A DNA stretch of 64,000 nucleotides from Colias croceus. Taxonomy: Eukaryota; Arthropoda; Insecta; Lepidoptera; Pieridae. Made by a program: the position numbers and the translations under genes. Below are positions 10,818-24,200 of the stretch, one piece after another. The DNA is taken from assembly GCF_905220415.1 (NCBI RefSeq), contig NC_059565.1, positions 4,798,501-4,862,500 of the forward strand. Reading direction: 5' to 3'. How positions within the stretch are numbered: position 1 is the first letter of the stretch; the number at the start of each line of letters is the position of its first letter. A model generated the notes under the pieces. That model was not told where the DNA came from, ran no database searches, and was given only the letters and a program-made list of their open reading frames with translations.

Positions 10818-13800
10818 GTAATTTCAGTGGTTTGGTTTGTTTTAAGTGTGCGTAGATTGTGTTTATTGTATTGTTAACTTTGCTATAGAATAGGTAGGTC
10901 CTATGGGACCTTTATATCATCATCGTCATCAGCCCACATGCGTTCCCACTGCTGGGACACGGGCGTCTTAAGAGGGCCTTTATATGGAGTCCATAAATTT
11001 TGTTTTACTTTTTTTTTGTAATGTCAATATAGTCAAAATAATATATATCCCAAAAACAAACTAGAGCTACCAAACGTTCTCTGATTTTGTGTATAATATT
11101 ATTACGTCCAAATATTGCCAAAGACAAATTGAATAACACTATGCGAAACTTTTAAATAAGATCGTGATGGTGAAATTAGAGTCATTGTGTATGAATTTTA
11201 TCTTTAAACATTCCATCATGTAACAATGACCAATAAATACGTAGAAATGTATCTGTTTCGTAGAAGAGTCGTGGAAAATAACTCGTTATAATAAATTTTA
11301 ATAGAATATCGGTGCCAGTTACAATTTGAGTTAAAACTCACGTTTTTAACTTTGGGTTTACCGTTTATGACTCGGATAGTGTTAAGATAACTTTATTTCT
11401 GCTTTTTGCCTTGCTCTAATATGCTGGCTAATGAGGCAAAAATAATGCCAATATATTATTTACTAATTCTTCCTAGGAGACTTCCTGGGAAGTATCTTCT
11501 GAACCAATTCTAACTATAAAATAATCGAGACATCTTTGTACAGAGATTTGGTTCTCTCAGCACTTTTCAATACGTGATGTTATGGTTAATAACCTCATCA
11601 GCAATATTCTGTATTAACTTATTTCCTATATTATAAATATACTAGGTTTCCGCCCGCGGCTTCTCCCGCGCAGTGAAAGAAAAACCCACATAGTTCCCGT
11701 TCCCGTGGGATTTCCGGGATCGCATCATTTTCCCGAGATAAAAAGTAGCCTATGTCATTTCTCGGGTATCAAAATATCTCCATACCAAATTTCATGAAAA
11801 TTGGTTCAGTATTTTAGGCGTGATTGAGTAACAGACAGACAGACAGACAGAGTTACTTTCGCATTTATAATATTAGTATGGATGAAATATTTTTAAAGGC
11901 ATTCTTGTCATTTTTAGGCTTGATCTTTTTCTACTAGCTACGAAATATTTGCTGAAACTAGCAGCCTTGAGTCTATTAATTTTATTTTAGTTTCTATAAT
12001 TAAATAAGAAAGAAAGAAAGATCGTTTATTTGACTCCACAAACACAATTAACACAGAATACAAATTACAATAAATAAAATTAAAATTAAAACAACACAAC
12101 ATGAAACAAAACAATACAAGAATAATAAACGTAAGAGTAAAATAGAATAAAGTGGAGCCAAGTCAGGCAGCCACTCAGCATAAGTTGCAACATAGTTGCA
12201 ACGCTGATTTTCAGTGGCCCCTCTGAAGCGATTGGAGCGATTGGAGAAATAAAATATTCTTCTTTTGCTTTGCTAAGTGTCCCTTCCACACTTAAGAAAT
12301 CTTTACGATCTTGGACACCTCTGCACTGACGCTAAAATTGCAACCATGTAGGTATAGCATCACTACATAGTATAAAACAAAGTCGCTTTCTCAGTCCCTA
12401 TGTCCCTTTGTATGCTTAATTAAATCTTTAAAACTACGCAACGGATTTTGATGCGGTTTTTTTTAATAGATAGAGTGATTTAAGAGAAAGGTTTTAGTAT
12501 ATAATTTATTAGGTTATAGACCAAGCGGGCGAAGCCGCGGGCGGTAAGCTAGTAGAAATATAATTACAAAAATATAACTTGTGTTTTAAAGTAGCATATA
12601 TTCCAAAAATTGTTATGTACCCCATACTAACATTAGCTGCACCTAGATGTAAGTTAATTTTGCTCAGTTCAAACTTGTTGTTAGCATTACTGACCACACC
12701 CACTCGCAGTTCTAATCTAGCTCTTACAAATTATTTGTTTATAACCTGTTTCTAAACTACTTGATTTTAACTAGTATCATCTTATGGTCCCTCATATTTT
12801 AGGGTGAGTTTCATAGAAATAATTTTATGATTTGGTATTGCATATAATTCATATTGTTTATAATTCGTTTGCTAAGAGGAATAATAAATCTCCTTATTAT
12901 CACACACTAGCTGCTCCGCGCGGTTTCACCCCCGTGGCTCCACTCCTGTTGGTTGTAGCGTGATGGTCTATAGCCTATTTAGCCTTCCTCGATAAACGAG
13001 CTATCTAACACCGAAAGAATTTTTCAAATCGGACCAGTAGTTCTTGAGATTAGCCCGTTCAAACAAACAAACAAACAAACTTTTCAGCTTTATAATATTA
13101 GTATAGATTATATTTGCATCAACGTTTTCTAGTTAGTGTTAAGATCATCAAAGGGACTTTATCTTACCATTTTTTGCAATTTTCCAGTACATTCAAAAAA
13201 ACCTACTTAACAAATATTTCAGGACGATTTTCACACACGGCTCGATCTGATTCCATAAGCTTTCGCTTGTGTTATGGAAACCAGATGGCTGATAAACATA
13301 CATATATATATATATATAATTATAAATAAATACTTATATAGATTATTTTATATTAATTGTCAAATACCTTTGATTTATGATGTATTGCAAAATCTCAGTA
13401 GAGAGAGGTATGAATGGTTTAAAATTACGTAACCACAAGGAAAATAGGTTATCTGTGGTCGGCCACAGCCAGTGTAGTATTTAGACCTTCACTGGAGTGA
13501 GACCTAGGTTGTCTATTTATGTTGACTGCTTTTTTAAACGCTTTTCGTGATAAAACATTAGTAAATGATGCATTTATGTAATGATCTAGCTTCGTCGTTA
13601 ACTTAGTATAAGAACTGAAAAGTCATTGTGTTTTTATGGAGCGTAAATTTTAATTTTGTTTCTCTACAGAGTTTTGAAAACTGCATTCATATTCAGTCAG
13701 TAGTTAGTTGTTTTATGTGAGTACAAACTTACAGATTGATAGAAGACCAACAAAAAATTTCGTCGTGTTTTAAGTAAAAGATGTATCGGAAAGAATTTAT

Positions 13801-16800
13801 AAGTTTATGTGCATAGGTCTATATTATAAATAGATGTGTGATGGATAACCTATCTGCACACCAAATAGAGCTAAATCTCGGTTCAGTAGTTTCGTACCTG
13901 CAGAACAACAAACATCTATATTTTAAATAAACTTTCAGTTGAATTATTATTATTTCAAAATAGATATGTACAAAAATGTTGAACACCTTTACATCAAGAT
14001 TTTTACAATAAAAGGACTTCGTCTCGATTTAAAATGCGAGACAAACATAGTGTAAAACCTATACTATTTTTAAACTCAGTTTAATATTTCACCATCTTTG
14101 TATTTAAATATTTTCATTTTTTCGGATTTTAAATGTCATTTAGGTTGTTTGAACTTTCAGCCAAAGGACATTTTAATTTTAACAAACATGTTTTTTGTTC
14201 AAGTTCACTCAAATCTTGGAAATACATAAATCAAAAATTATTTAACTTGAGTTTTGGTTTTATATTATAACTCAGTTCTGCCTTAATGTTAAATGACATT
14301 TTGTCAAAAATATTATGCGTTGAATATTAAGTAACATAAATTTCTTATTTGAATATCAGCTGTTGATTAAAATCCACCTGAATTCGGTTCAGCCTACATG
14401 GAGACATTTTTCATTGATATCTGTTTCTTTTGAATTAGCCGGATATTATACAGTCTTCAGCAGACAGCAGATAGACCATTTATCGAAAATGGTCTATCTG
14501 CTATCCAAAACAACACACAACAGTAATGCCCGAGATTCATTAAACAAATAAATTATTTATTTGTCTAGTTAACTGTTCTTTGAAGAATAGAAAATCTGCT
14601 GATTTCCGGAATTACATAATATGGCATTATATTAAGTAAAATATTTTATACAAAAGTCTATGATCTAGGTATCTTTCTATGAAAGTTCATCTTAGGGCCG
14701 ATTTTTCAATCCTTGGTTAAAACTTATTCATCGAATAACGTATTATACTACCATTTCAATAATGTATTGTAATTGTCCGTATTTGATAGTTAACAGGTGA
14801 CATTTTAAAATGTTCGTGTAATACTTTATTGGATGGATAAATTTTAACCAAGGATTGAAACATCGGCTCTTAATCCAAAATATTTTATTCGACAGAAAAC
14901 AAATGCTTGCCGTAAAAAAATAACTTATTTCGTATCAAAAGTAACTTCGCGTAATAGTGAATGTAAGCTTAACTTATTCACTATTTTGTGTTGGGTAATA
15001 GCAAGCGAGCGCTTGGTTCGGCAAGGTTAAGCGCGCCGCGCGCGGTCGGGAAATGGATGGGTGCGCACTTGAATGTCACGTGGTATCTTGCTTACTTGGC
15101 TCTTTATCAATGTGGTTTTTGTTTGTTTATCTATCTTCACGTTGTTGTTAGTTATCCTTTGCCTTGAATATATAGTTTCAATATTTTAAAGAAGAAGAGT
15201 TTGTTTGAACGCGCTAATCTCAGGAACTACTGGTCCGATTTGAAAAATTATTTCGGTGTTAGATAGCCCGTTTATCGAGGAAGGCTATAGGCTATAAATC
15301 ATCACGCTGAGACCAACGGGAGCGGAGCAATGCGGGTGAAACCGCGGGGAACAGCTAGTAAGCGATAACTTTAATTATTTACACATGAAAAGGCAATAAA
15401 AATGCAATCATTCCAAAACTTGATTGCGTTATTAGTGAATTTATGAGCGCGTATTTTTTAACGATCATCCGATTTGCAATGTACAAAGCGGAAATATTTG
15501 TAACCTTGCAATTTAAATATGTACTTGACTTATAGATAGAACATAAATAACAATAATAACATAGGTATGTAAACATTTTTAAAATTGTTTAAAAATTATT
15601 TATAAAATCCAAGTAGGTACTGTATAATAAATGGTGATGAATTCTGAACATGGTTTTGACTTTTGACTATCGTGTAAAAAATATGAATTTAAAAATATGC
15701 AAAAATAAAAGTGTTAGAGATAGCCCATTTATCGAGGAGGGCTATAAGGCTATCTATTATCATCACGCTAAGACCAGAGCGGAGCAATGCGGGTAAAACC
15801 GCTTGGCCGCTTGGAACGGATTTTAAAGCTGTTTTTAAAACGCTTTTATTAGCTCTACCTGTATGTTTGTATGTAACCGACTCGTTAAGACACGATTTTG
15901 ACCCACTTTAACAGTTCTAATTCAATCTTTGTTTACTTAACAAGGATCGGTGACAGTAATAAGTTCATGATGACTTTTAGCGTGTTTTTTAGATATTTTT
16001 TATATTATTAACCAGCGGTCCGCCCCGACTTCGCCCGTGGTACATATTCACGTTTTCTCTACATAAGAACCATCCTCGAACTTCAAGGAATATTATTAAA
16101 AAAGAATTAACGAAATCGGTTAAGCCGTTCTCAAGTTATGCGCTTACCAACACATTTTGGGATTCATTTTTATATTATTAGATTATTTTGAAAGAATGCA
16201 ATGGTTGAAGAAGAAGGTTTATACAATTTACTATAAGTATATAGAATATATAATTTATTAAGTTTAAGACAACTCGAGTAAAGACGCAAGCAACAGCTAG
16301 TATTTTTTTATAAGAATTAATTTCTCAAATCGGAAACAGAGCGAAGCGTGAACATAATAATAAATAACTGTAGGGGATGACGTATGTGGTATGCGTGAAA
16401 GTGTTGTTTGTGTGTCTGTTACTCGGGGCGAAAATGACTGGTCAGTTTGTGATGCAGTTTGGGTGAGTGATAGTTTGGAATTTTGGATAACTTGTACAGA
16501 AAAATATAGCGAAAAAAGCTGGATCGTGACTAGTTATGTGATATAGTTTTCATGAATGATAGTTTTTATTTTGTGGAGGATAAATTCTAAAAACAAAATC
16601 AGGCTCAGAAATTTACCTAAAGTAAGGAATATCTTCAGTCTTCACTCTTCACATGCATACGAACCTAGCAAAAACTCGGATTCTCGTATAAAAAAAATGT
16701 GTGCGTGTACTACTGTGTACACACATAAGAAGTGAAACTTCTTTATGACCTTATTTTTAAAAAAATAATTTTCTATATGCAACTTTACAGAAATACGTCG

Positions 16801-18175
16801 AATCACGCGTGGTAGGGATAAGAAAAAGATGGCGCGTAACGAAAAAATGTCACGCGTAACGAAAAAATGTTACACTAAATTTTTTTACAACCCAGATAAA
16901 GAAGTTTCACATCAACAATCTCGCTACAAACTCTTGTGCAATATTTCCAATATCCAAATATAAACAAAATAGCACAAGTCAAGTGCCTTATTATTTGCTA
17001 AAAGTATAAAAAGTGTACAATTCACTTCCTGATGGACCGTTTCGTTGAAGTACGTGAAGATATTTTTCTGTCGCCATATTGAATGTATCGTTAATAAAAT
17101 TCGACTCTATTACTATAACAATAAGGTGTTATTTGTAATGTGTGGTGTAAGTTTTTGTAGTCGCTTCAAACGGTCATAATCTATAGACAATTTTCAACTT
17201 AATGCTTAAAAAAATAAGGTATATTATAATAAGGTATATTTTTAGATTGTGTATTGTAAGTTTTTGCTAACGCTATAAGCGGTTATAAGCTGTACGAAAT
17301 GAAAGACAAATTTCAACTCAAATTTTAAAGAAATAAGGTGTATTTTCAAGTGTTTGGTGTAACTTTTTGCTGACGCTTCAAGCGGTTATAATTCATGTGC
17401 CAATAGTGTAAGAGTCGCTTTTTGCGTGCGATTTACTTGGCATTTTTGCTCAATTTATTGAGAAATATTGTTACGTGCTTAATGAGTGAGATGGAAGTGA
17501 TATTTAAGTTTGTTTACTTTTATGTGCATTATAATGTTCGTTAGTTGGGGAAAAGGGTATTTAAAAACTTTCTAAGGCTTAAAACTGTGTTTTTGGCTAT
17601 ATATGGGTTTTAATGTTATTTTTAATGTTTTGTAAACTAAATAAATAAAAGAAATATACTGATTATGTAATGTTTGAGACGGTTTAAATGGCGATTTCGG
17701 CTACATAAAGGTCACTGTTATGATGTTATGTTGTCTGTTAAATAATTAAATAAGTATGTTATGTAAGGTAAAAGTAGGTAATCTATACTAATATTATAAA
17801 GCTGAAGAGTTTGTTTGTTTGTATGAACGCGCTAATCTCAGGAACTACTGGTCCGATTTGAAAAATTATTTCGGTGTTAGATAGCCAATCGAGGAAGGCT
17901 ATAGGCTATATTATAATATCATAAATCATTACGCTGAGATTAACAGGAGTGGAGCACTGCTGGTAAAATCGCAGGGCACAGCTAGTAACATACTTATATT
18001 ATAACTGATTGTGCGAATCTATGATCGGCCCTAATTATTTCCATTTTTCCATTTAGGGCCGATTTTTCAATCCATGGTTAAAACTTATCCGCCCAATAAA
18101 GTATTACACGATAATATTAAAATGTCACCCGTAAACTTTTTAGCTTTGCTCCAATATAAAAAATAAACGTGCTGT

Positions 18176-18233
<58 letters not shown>

Positions 18234-21200
18234 CACACACACACTCATACAGATATTTTATTAAATTCTTTCTTTTCTTTTGTTTTGTTTCATTCATATT
18301 GTTTTATTTCTGTTTCTGTGTCTAATAGTGTTAAGGAAGAGCGGAACCTCCTGACACAAGCATTTATTTGCTTACTAGGAGTGTTCCAATCACAAATAAG
18401 TTAAGGACCTATAATTGTAAAAAGAAGAAATAAATAATTTGAATTTGAATTTTGAAACTGTCAAAGACGGGCAAAGAATACATTTTTTGAAATGGTAGTT
18501 ATTCGACGAATAAGTATTAACCAAGGATTGAAAAATCAGCCCTTAATTATGAAGTTTAGAACTCAGATAGTTAAATAGATAGTAGTTACCTTTCAAAAAA
18601 TAAATAGAATCGATGTTAGTGATGTTACCAATTTTTATCTTACTGTTTTGCTTCCGATTTCTTCAATTTTGAATGTACGGAAAACAGTACAAGTTTGTGT
18701 TATATGAATCTCTGGTATCTAGGTCAGATTCGATGCACGCCTGACTCGGCATTCCACAGTGGTAGTAAACTAACTTTTACTAGATGATTTAACTGTGTTT
18801 TTGTAATAGATTTAAACAATACAAAGTATATTCAGGGTTATTGTAAACAACTAAAAAGTTTGTTTTTTCTAGAATCAGCCAGATGAGCTTACAAACGTTT
18901 GAAAAACTGGAATCGGATTTATGAAATGAAAATATGTTATTTACACTTGTAAAAGAGTTATTTAGAATAGGTATTAAATTGACTTTGAAATACTTTTCTA
19001 GTTACAAAATTATCAACTTCTTAAAAGGAAGAATCTGTTATTTACTTATTTAATTTGTCTTTTCTGAAATAGGTATGGTCTGTTTTAAATTTAATACATA
19101 GATAAATGTTGTAGTCTGGATTGGCATATTGATCTAGCAATATGCATCTAGCATAGGTGTGTAAACTTTTTTTAAATTGTCTAAATCTATATTATAAAGC
19201 TGAAAAGTTTGTTTGTTTGAACGCGCTAATCCTAGGAATTACCGGTCCGATTTGAAAAATGATTTCGGTGTTAGATAGCCCATTTATCGAGGAAGGCTAT
19301 AAAATCATCACGCTAATACCAACTGAAGCGGAGCACTGCGGGCTAAACCGCGGAGCGCAGCTAGTAGAATTATAAAGCTGAAGAGTTTGTTTGTTTGAAC
19401 GCGCTAATCCTAGGAACTACTGGTCCGATTTCAAAAATTCTTTCGATGTTAGATAGCCCATTTATCGAGAAAGGCTATAGGCTATATATCATCACGCTAA
19501 GATTGATCCGCTCTTGTTGGGAGCGGAGCAATGCGGTTAAAACCGCATAGCACTGCTAGTCTAAAACCATTCTAGCATCACAAGAGTCTTACATAAAAGG
19601 AAGTTGATGACATTGCCATCTTGTTAACTTATTAACTTACATACAAACTTCCGTTTACATCACTCGTGATTACGGTGGAGTTAATTGTGCTGTTTATGTT
19701 AATAGAATTGTATTGTTGTGGTTTGATTGGGCATGACTGGATAATTTGAACTTGGAGGAATTCTGCGTGCTTAGGAGTTGTTGATTTTGGTAGTGGCGGG
19801 GTTAGGTTTAAGTTAAGATTTTTATATAGACAAAAAAGAGCGTGTAGATCTACCTATTGGCGCGCTTAGAGTAAAATTTCAAGGTCGCGTCATGGCAATA
19901 CCGTCACGTCACCTCGTAATGAGACGATTTGGGTAGGTATCTTTGAATCTTGCCAAAGAAGCTTCACTTCTGACGCGTATGTACTCGGTACACAAGCTAT
20001 TTTTTTGTTTTTTATAATTAAATACTAGCTTTCCGCCTGTGGCTTCGCCCGCTTTGTCTAAAACCTAAATTACATTATAAAACCTTCATCGAGAATAACT
20101 CTACCTAACCTATTAAAAAAATCGCATCAAAATCCGTTGCTTAGTTTTAAGCATACAAAGGGACATAGGGACAGAGAAAGCGACTTTGTTTTATACTATG
20201 TAGGTAGTGATTAACCTTGCGTCTTGTTTATTATTAAAACAATTGAAAAACAATGGATTACACACTCTTTGGTTTTCACGACATGTGTCATTGTTAGAAG
20301 CATTGACCGTGAACAAAGATTATTTATTTTTTATATTGTATTTGTTTAGGTGCAGTCAAAGGTTGAATTTGATTTTGATTTGTTAATTTTGTTGGTTTTT
20401 ACATGTTTTGGCTTTGTCATGTCATGTTTTTGTTGTTTCATTATTATGTATTTTTTTTAGGTACCTGTGTTAATAGGGACCTTCGTATATGTTGCGATTT
20501 TTTACAAAGTTAATAATAAAATATATAATACTTACGCAATAAGATAACGATTGAAATGCTTCATTTTGCTTTAAATTTTTACTTTCACATAAGGTTATTT
20601 TTATCTCTGTTATATTGTATCTATTCATATGTCAATAACATCACACCTTCCAAACGTATGGACCAATACTTTATACAGTATTATATACATACAATATAAA
20701 TACTTACATATAAATAATGTAAAAAAACATGTTTGTTTGTCCACAGGGTTCGTACTTGCATCAGCCGTGGTGCTGCTCCTCCTCGGCATTATTTGCGCGA
20801 TATTCTTCAGCACGTGGGTGCGACTGTTTATTGACCATGTAAGTTCATACTCAAACTCATAGCGTGAATCAATGTTTAGAACTAGCTCTACATCTTACTC
20901 TAATTCTACTTCTAGCTCTATAACTCTATATCTTTGAATAACTCTAAATCTTACTCTATCACAAACTCTATTTTTATTTATTTATTATACTTTATTGCAT
21001 TAAAAAAATACATAAACACATATAACAAAGACAAGACTACAGAAACAGCAAAGGGCGGCCTTATCGCTAGGTAGCGATCTCTACCAGGCAACCCAAGAAT
21101 GAGAGGAAATATAACAATATGATGTGGGTGAGCAAAAATAAGGCAATACTAACTTATTGAAAAATGTACAAAATAAACATATACAAAGAAAACATAAGTA

Positions 21201-24200
21201 CTTACTAATAGTAATATAAAATACATAAAATATATAATATAAATACATAAATGCGATAATAATTATAATAAATAATTATACATACACCTACATACTTACA
21301 ATACATACAATAAATACATAAATACACATACAAATATATATTCATAGCACATATACAATATACATATGTACAAATTCAAACTATAAATTAAACTCAAATA
21401 TTTATCTACTCAGCTAAGCTCGTAGTTAAAGTTTTGTTTTTACTTTATTTTATTTTATATTTGTAGCACTGCACTGTAGTTAGTTTCTGTGATCTGTGGT
21501 AGTACCTATTCCATGGGCGTAGCCACGGTGGGGCAGGGTGGGGCACTTGCCCCACTCTAGCTTTAACCTGGAAGGTAGGTAGATACCTAACCAAATCTAA
21601 AAATTGAAGTAAGTACCTACTAACTCTTTTGACTGACTAACACCTAACAAGTGTCATACGCCCAGCGACCAAACGGCTGAAGATTTTTGGATCTATTTCG
21701 TGGTGTGGTAGGTGAACTATTGTTCAAAGAATAATTCGAATAACGAATTACACACGAAAAAAGAAAATAGCTAAGGTTTCTATGTTACATGAACTGTAAG
21801 AAAAATGAGTATAGTACCCCGATTAGTTACCCCACTAACTTATCCAATTTCACTTTTGTTGTTTTACACGTTCTACAACTCACTGATACTTTTTACTTTC
21901 GCAAATGCCTTCGCGAATGCCATGCCATCGCGAATGCCTTCGCGAGTGCCTTCGCGAATGCCTTCGGATACCTGGATATAACTTTGGGTACATACTTGGT
22001 ACATACAGTTGCTAGTTACATATTATTTTTTATTGTTGCCCCACCTTGAGCCCATGGCTAGCTACGCCCATGACCTATTCTATAAATGAAATAGTAGATA
22101 GGAACTAGGGAATCATCAGATGACTAAAAACATGTTTATTTAAGTAAGTACCTACCTCTAATTTATTAAAGACCGAATCACGCTCCAGCTTCTCTATTTA
22201 CCTTTTTTTATTAGTATTTATGTAAGGTAACTTTTATATTTTACACAAATAATTTATGAATATATTTATACACGAGTAGAGATTTAATATGGAAATAATA
22301 CGTAGGTACAAATCTATAACCTAGATCCGACCAAGTCATAGATAAGTACTAGATAGGAATATCCGTAGAACCTTGAAAGTTCAAGCGGGCTAAAAGACGC
22401 AAATGCCTGCCTAATGACGCGAAAGATTACTTATACGATACGATCATACGATATTTTTATAAGGCACGATATGTCGTGTCGAAATTATTGTTACATTCAC
22501 AGAAAGCTGAATGTCACTTTTACTTTTATTAACGTGTAGTTTTATTTCTCTTTGAATTATAATAACAGCAGTTAAATGTTGTGTACGTGACGTTATTACA
22601 CAAATTTTTCTAAAGTACCATTTTTCTAACACAATATCTGTTAAATCTTAAATTCCTTGTGATTATATCTTGTTTCGCGTATAATTTGTTGAAGTAAATT
22701 ACAATGCTAAACTTTCGAAACATCGTTTATAATATTTTATTCTATTCGTATAGTTACTGGGAATTAAAAAAGGCGATTACCTGGATTTTTGCATAGATAT
22801 AATTTACTCAAACAGGGAATTTTTGTACTGCGTATGTGTTCAAGTTCTCTCAATTTTACCAGCCACGCTGTGTGAAAAGTAATTGACACACATACATACA
22901 GACATTATGTACACAATACACATTTGCAAAAGCGACTAGAACTTATCACATCAAAATGATAAAATACCAGTTAAAACAGCCATAACTGGATTACAAATTG
23001 CCAAATCTTCTAATCTACAGCTAACTAACGATAAAAAGGCACGTAACAAAAAGTCGTTTAGTCACAGCGGTCGTGTCGTAATCGTGGATTATAAAACCGC
23101 TGTTTATCCTCGACCCGATAACGCCACAGTATACAGATACAACCAGTAGGGAAACTTCATACAACGCGTTCGAAATCTCTCACGCACACAAGTAAGCGTG
23201 TTAACGAGAATCGTAAGGGTACTATAGGAGGGAACTTGCTATTGTCAAATAATAAATCCATCCATACTAATATTATAAATGCGAAAGTAACTCTGTCTGT
23301 CTGTCTGTTACTCAATCACGCCCTAACTACTGAACCAATTTGCATGAAATTTGGTATAGAGATATTTTGATATCCGAGAAAGGACATAGGATAGGTTTTA
23401 TCCCGGAAATCTCACGGGAACGGGAACTATGCGGGTTTTTCTTTGACTGCGCGGGCGATGCCGCGGGTGGAAAGCTAGTAATAAATAAATTCTTTATTTG
23501 ACAACAAAAAATGTTTTTTAAAATAACGTGTGTTCGTCGGGTGTAAAGGTACTTTTGTCGTATGTAAAGAACCGCTGTAGCGCAGTGGTTAGAATACTGC
23601 TAAAATTATAAATGCAAAAGTTTGTATGTTTGTTGGTTTGTTACTCCTTCACGCAAATACTACTGAACCGATTACAATGAAATTTAGCATTGAATAGCAC
23701 AATATAGAGGTTATCCTCTTGGATTAACAATCATGATAGGTTTTATCCCGGATATCGCACGGGAACGGGAACTATGCGGGTTTTATCCTTGAAAACGCGG
23801 GCGAAGCCGTGGGCGGAAAGCTAGTGTTGAAATAAAATTAAACGCTAGCAAAGTTCATAGCTCTATAATAATACTGACAACGGGATTTTTGCCCATCCGG
23901 TTTGAATATTAATTAGTTTAATTCACTTATAACTGGATAAGATAATGCCGTTATGTATTATTCACTTAAATATTTTTTTATGTATTTTGCTAAGTATAAA
24001 AGTGGAGCTAGCTGAATGTGTTTCTTATTAACTGACTTCAAAAAAAGAAGGAGGTTATCAATTCGGCCGGTATGTTTTTTTTATGTATGTACACCGATTA
24101 CTCCGAGGTTTCTGAACCGATTTACGTGATTCTTTTTTTGTTCGATGCGGGATGTTGTAAAATTTTATTCGGATAGGCCCAGTAGTTTTTATTTTATGAG

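Larger units (their letters stand above)
18056..18542. mobile_element. Harbinger-like MITE interrupted by a microsatellite and LINE tail
   Basis: Ends match the 14695 MITE (GGGCCGATTTTTCAATCC and GATTGAAAAATCAGCCC), flanked by TTA at 18053-18055 and 18543-18545. The interior carries a (CA)n microsatellite and a LINE-like 3' tail. Confidence 0.65.

Noticed and set aside
15053..15151. Short frame starting ATGGATGGGTGCGCAC in a CpG-rich patch as first exon of the CD36-family gene
   Set aside because: The frame does not lead to a donor in phase 1 and the peptide is unlike a CD36 N-terminus.
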